From Fonticula-like sp. SCN 57-25 (taxonomy: Eukaryota > Nucleariida > Rotosphaerida): a stretch of 21,590 nt of DNA. A program made the translations under genes and the position numbers. Below, piece after piece: positions 19,097 through 21,590 of this stretch (positions are counted from its first letter, which is position 1; each line of letters starts with the position of its first letter). Where the stretch lies: NCBI GenBank assembly GCA_001724245.1, contig MEDX01000080.1, positions 1 to 21,590 on the forward strand, in the 5' to 3' direction. The notes under the pieces are model-generated. The model had not been told where the DNA came from. It ran no database searches and worked only from the letters and a program-made list of their open reading frames with translations.

Positions 19097-19410
19097 CAGA
19101 TCAAGACAAGGCAGATCAAATTCAAACTAGTCAAAAACGATGAGCTTCGTCGCCATTCTCAGCGGCTTGGCCCCGATGGCAAGAATCTGGATCAAGTCGA
19201 GCTCATGCGAGTGTCCAAACACACCCCCTAGCGGCATTCAGCCATTCACGAAGCGATGATTCCGGCGGGTATGATGCGAGAGGCAGGCATTCCGCTCGAC
19301 GTGTAGACAAGGTAAAAACACCGCAGGGTTACATTCCTGCCGTTAGTGGACGACTGCTCCACCGCTTGAACCGCGTCAAGTGGAAGACGGGGGCCCCTCC
19401 GCCTCCTGAA
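19097..19410 (+). pseudogene. Unidentified possible gene remnant B
   Basis: In one frame from about 19097 the DNA reads KLVKNDELRRHSQRLGPDGK, then NLDQVELMRVSKHTP, an in-frame TAG, then RHSAIHEAMIPAGMMREAG with IPLDV and another stop near 19306. Shortly after, another frame reads VDKVKTPQGYIPAVSGRLL and HRLNRVKWKTGAPPPPES. These read like pieces of one conserved, charged protein broken by stops and a frame change. I could not name the family. It may be a dead copy of a gene whose intact version lies elsewhere in the genome. Confidence 0.35.
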
Positions 19411-19523
19411 TCCTGCTGTCGGGAATCCGGAATGCTAATTTGCCTAATTCGGAATTCTGGTCTCCTGCGATTGGCTTAAACTATCGGATCAGTTCAGCCT
19501 TGGGCAGCTGCCGACCAGCAGGG

Positions 19524-20982
19524 ATGGCTGGATGGCGGGCCGCGCTGGCGATGCTGGCAGCGATCCTCGTCTGCGGTATGTGCTCGTGTCGCCAATCTGT
19601 TCTTACTCAAAAACGCACGTGATTTTAGTCACGAGCGTGAATGACAACATCGCATACGAGATTAGTGGGGACTACACGTCCGTTATCGCTGAAACCAACA
19701 ACTTTGGGCCTCATAGTACGATGGCGGCCAATACTCAAAAGGTCTACTTACAGCTGGTTCAAATTAGAGAGTGGTTTTTATTACTTGCAAGGCGGCAGCA
19801 GCGGAACCGACCCGGCCACCTACGCTTACATCCAGTTTGACTTTGCCTCGTTCGCGGTACGCTCAGAATCAACCCCGTGTTTCATAACGATGATGGGAGC
19901 GACCGAATAATTGTGACTCATTGCCAAACATGTAGCCAGTAGTGCAAAAATTTTGCGCGTATGGCACTCCTACCTTTAACATAATGCCCGAGTTATCGTC
20001 CACTTTGACGCGCACCTTTACTCAACTGCTGTTCGATGCTCCGGCGACTACATGGTCCGCTTCAGGGCCTGCCGCCCAACTTTCGCACTGTTGTTCCGCT
20101 GACACACCATTGTCTTTATAACAGGACACACGAATCTATTACCTGGCAAAACCAGCCGTCAACAAAAACGCGACTTGGATCCCTGGAAACCGCAACCAAC
20201 TACGCTGTCAATGGAAGGTACGCACGCACAGAAACATCGTTATGAGCCGTTCTGAATGGCAAATAGCTTTGCTTCAATTGCCTTTAGTGCGGAAACGCTC
20301 AATGCTGCTGTTCGACTCTCCAATAGCAAGGTGCGCATAGTTGCTCGAAGAGTTGTATTGCTCATGGCGCACTTGTTGCAGACTGGCTTCCGCCACGCAT
20401 TCGATGATTACATTACTTTGAAATATCATGGCTGGGTGTCTGGCTTGTCATACCGGGCGTTCATTGCATTTGATTACAATACGTGCGACTCGGTAGCGAC
20501 CTGTAACGTGAGCACCGGTGCTTGTACTTGTTTCCCTGGGTACATCGGCCCAGGCACCTCTTGCCGCCGTACGAATATCAATTAATGGATGCCGTTCTAT
20601 TTACAACATCTGTTAGTTCCAAACATATGTGATACCACTGAATGCGACCCAAATGCGACATGCAACACTGACAATGGTGAGTGTACCTGCAACCCGGGGT
20701 ACATTGGCTCTGGCACCTCGTGCCGCCGTACGCTTATCCATGAAACGATGCCTTTCAACTTACACCGTCGGTTAGTTCCTAACGTTTGTGATACGGCTGT
20801 ATGCCACGCTCATGCAACATGCAACGTTGAAAAGGGTGGGTGCATTTGCAACCCTGGCTACACCGGCTCGGGCACCAATTGCCGCCGTACGCAGATCGTT
20901 TCGGCATTAACGATTACCTAACTCAAAACCATTAGTTATGACTAAATGCGAAACCACAGTCAAAAAGCTATGTTCAAGCTAG
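19524..20982 (+). CDS. Secreted DNRLRE-like domain protein with tandem EGF-like modules
   Basis: Exons: 19524-19575, 19629-19715, 19768-19856, 19936-20054, 20125-20217, 20267-20330, 20382-20568, 20617-20727, 20776-20886, 20936-20982; 960 nt, 319 aa. A signal peptide [18 protein letters not shown] opens the protein. Residues about 20-200 follow the DNRLRE beta-sandwich pattern found mainly in bacterial and archaeal surface proteins: [11 protein letters not shown], then [12 protein letters not shown], then the key [12 protein letters not shown]. From C203 come EGF-like modules: a short one with five Cys, two complete 37-residue ones ending [13 protein letters not shown] and [13 protein letters not shown], and a stub. 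There is no GPI signal or membrane span after the modules. A cell-surface or secreted binding role is inferred. The weakest junction is the 79-nt intron 19857-19935, where another frame reads [19 protein letters not shown], which also looks like the domain; the gene could carry a frameshift there. Confidence 0.68.
20617..20935 (+). repeat. Tandem exon-plus-intron units encoding EGF modules
   Basis: Two adjoining units, 20617-20775 (159 bp) and 20776-20935 (160 bp), each hold a 111-nt exon and a 48-49 nt intron, with all introns in phase 1. The upstream intron (20569-20616, 48 nt) resembles 20728-20775 over most of its length. All three begin GTACG, and all end in TTAG. The duplicated block therefore includes introns and was not made through an RNA copy. 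Confidence 0.8.
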
Positions 20983-21590
20983 GCATTGAAACCAGCTAGT
21001 GAATCTGGTACTTTAGTGGTATGGGTACTTTACAACACGTTTTGTGATTCTGTTACATTGCAATGTTAGTCTTTTTAAACGCATCTTACAATAATGTTGC
21101 GAAAATTGATGTTCGTCGGTGAACGGGTGAGCTTCGTTGTCGTTCATATTCAGTATGTCGTTGTTTCCATGTTGTGTGCATTGCATTGGTATCACTGTAG
21201 CTGCTATAAGGGGGGTGTTTGGGGGGATGAGAATTTTCCAAAAATGGTCTCAAAGTTGGGTGAAAATTGACAAAAATTTGGCGCGAAAAAATCAGACAAT
21301 CTGATGTGTAGGCAGGTGGAAAAATGAAATTTTTGTTTTCAAAAACTGAAAAAGTGGAAAACGAAAACAACGAATTTTTCTTGTGTACTCCTACCCACAA
21401 GAAATTTCGCAAAACGGCGTGTTCCTGAAACTCAGAATCGTCCCCAAACAGGTAGAAAGAGCGACCGAAAATCACCCATTCCCATCCCAAAATCGCACGC
21501 CAGAAAACACCAAAATGTGGTGGTAAAGCCGACTGTAACCCGCCCGCCGGACAGTCAAATTTGAGTATAAGGTGGTGACAGAGTGACCGA
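20983..21590. other. AT-rich right flank without a supportable gene
   Basis: I see no gene. A minus-strand frame at 21086-21490 is open but low in complexity and shows no domain. The stretch contains two G runs at 21210-21226 separated by TGTTT, and many A/T homopolymers at 21230-21370. A palindrome-like TTTGGCGCGAAA at 21277-21288 resembles an E2F/MBF-type site. It could be the promoter of a gene beyond the window or the start of a subtelomeric zone; neither can be shown from here. Confidence 0.45.

Larger units (their letters stand above)
18417..19523. other. Gene-poor stretch with decayed coding fragments and the promoter of the next gene
   Basis: This 1.1 kb has no intact gene I can support. 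It begins with an AT-rich 3' flank of TMEM120 (18417-18510). Two blocks then keep protein-like reading frames over short distances (about 18610-18930 and about 19097-19410; listed separately). The end holds the promoter of the secreted-protein gene, with ATTGG (a CCAAT box on the other strand) at 19470-19474, about 50 bp before its ATG. No terminal repeats or transposase were recognised. Confidence 0.55.

Noticed and set aside
20887-20982. EGF gene ending at the stop right after the third module (20919-20921) without a last intron
   Set aside because: The GTACG..TTAG intron 20887-20935 matches the two preceding introns in phase and size, and the spliced last exon resembles the start of another module.
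21086-21490. Minus-strand frame of 134 residues in the right flank
   Set aside because: It is rich in Phe and Ser from A/T homopolymers, shows no motif, and has no intron pattern like its neighbours.
1-21590. CRISPR arrays, phage genes, insertion sequences or bacterial operons
   Set aside because: All genes are eukaryotic with spliceosomal introns. The only repeats are the GCAAACT cluster, the alanine run and the EGF exon units.
20983-21590. Centromere or telomere sequence
   Set aside because: The stretch is only moderately AT-rich and has no telomere-type repeat; the window alone cannot support either claim.

Overview
The window looks like compact nuclear DNA from a fungus, most likely a basidiomycete yeast of the Ustilaginomycotina or Malassezia type. 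The reasons are the gene content (a LOA1-type acyltransferase, a MED9-like protein, RIT1 and a white-collar-type GATA finger), intergenic gaps of about 100 bp, and many very short introns of 37-79 nt (nearly all 44-54) with CTAAC or CTGAC-like branch points. The species assignment is inference. I rebuilt the gene models by hand by joining GT..AG introns; all six spliced models close to a whole number of codons.

Layout from left to right. Positions 1-620 are intergenic. LOA1 (minus, 621-1956, 7 exons) encodes an ER acyltransferase. It is divergent, across 126 bp, from a giant BEACH-WD40 gene (plus, 2083-13354, 36 exons, 3203 aa) that fills half the window. The BEACH gene converges on a small Mediator subunit 9 gene (minus, 13455-13891, 3 exons). 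That gene is divergent, across 91 bp carrying four copies of GCAAACT, from intronless RIT1 (plus, 13983-15362), the initiator-tRNA phosphoribosyltransferase. RIT1 converges on a PAS plus GATA zinc-finger regulator (minus, 15534-17097, 5 exons). That gene is divergent, again across 91 bp and with a CCAAT box, from a TMEM120/TMPIT membrane protein gene (plus, 17189-18416, 5 exons).

The right-hand part is different. Positions 18417-19523 contain only apparent decayed coding fragments. At 19524-20982 lies a 10-exon gene for a small secreted protein with a signal peptide, a DNRLRE-like beta domain and tandem EGF-like modules, each in its own exon. The last 600 bp are AT-richer and hold no gene I can support.

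The housekeeping genes do not form a pathway: lipid acylation, membrane trafficking, transcription, tRNA modification, a signal-responsive regulator and a membrane protein lie side by side as alternating divergent and convergent pairs. The most novel items are the DNRLRE-EGF secreted protein with its recent exon-intron duplication, the unusual GTRCG 5' splice sites (48 of 60 introns), the GCAAACT array between MED9 and RIT1, and the unidentified gene relics at 18.6-19.4 kb.
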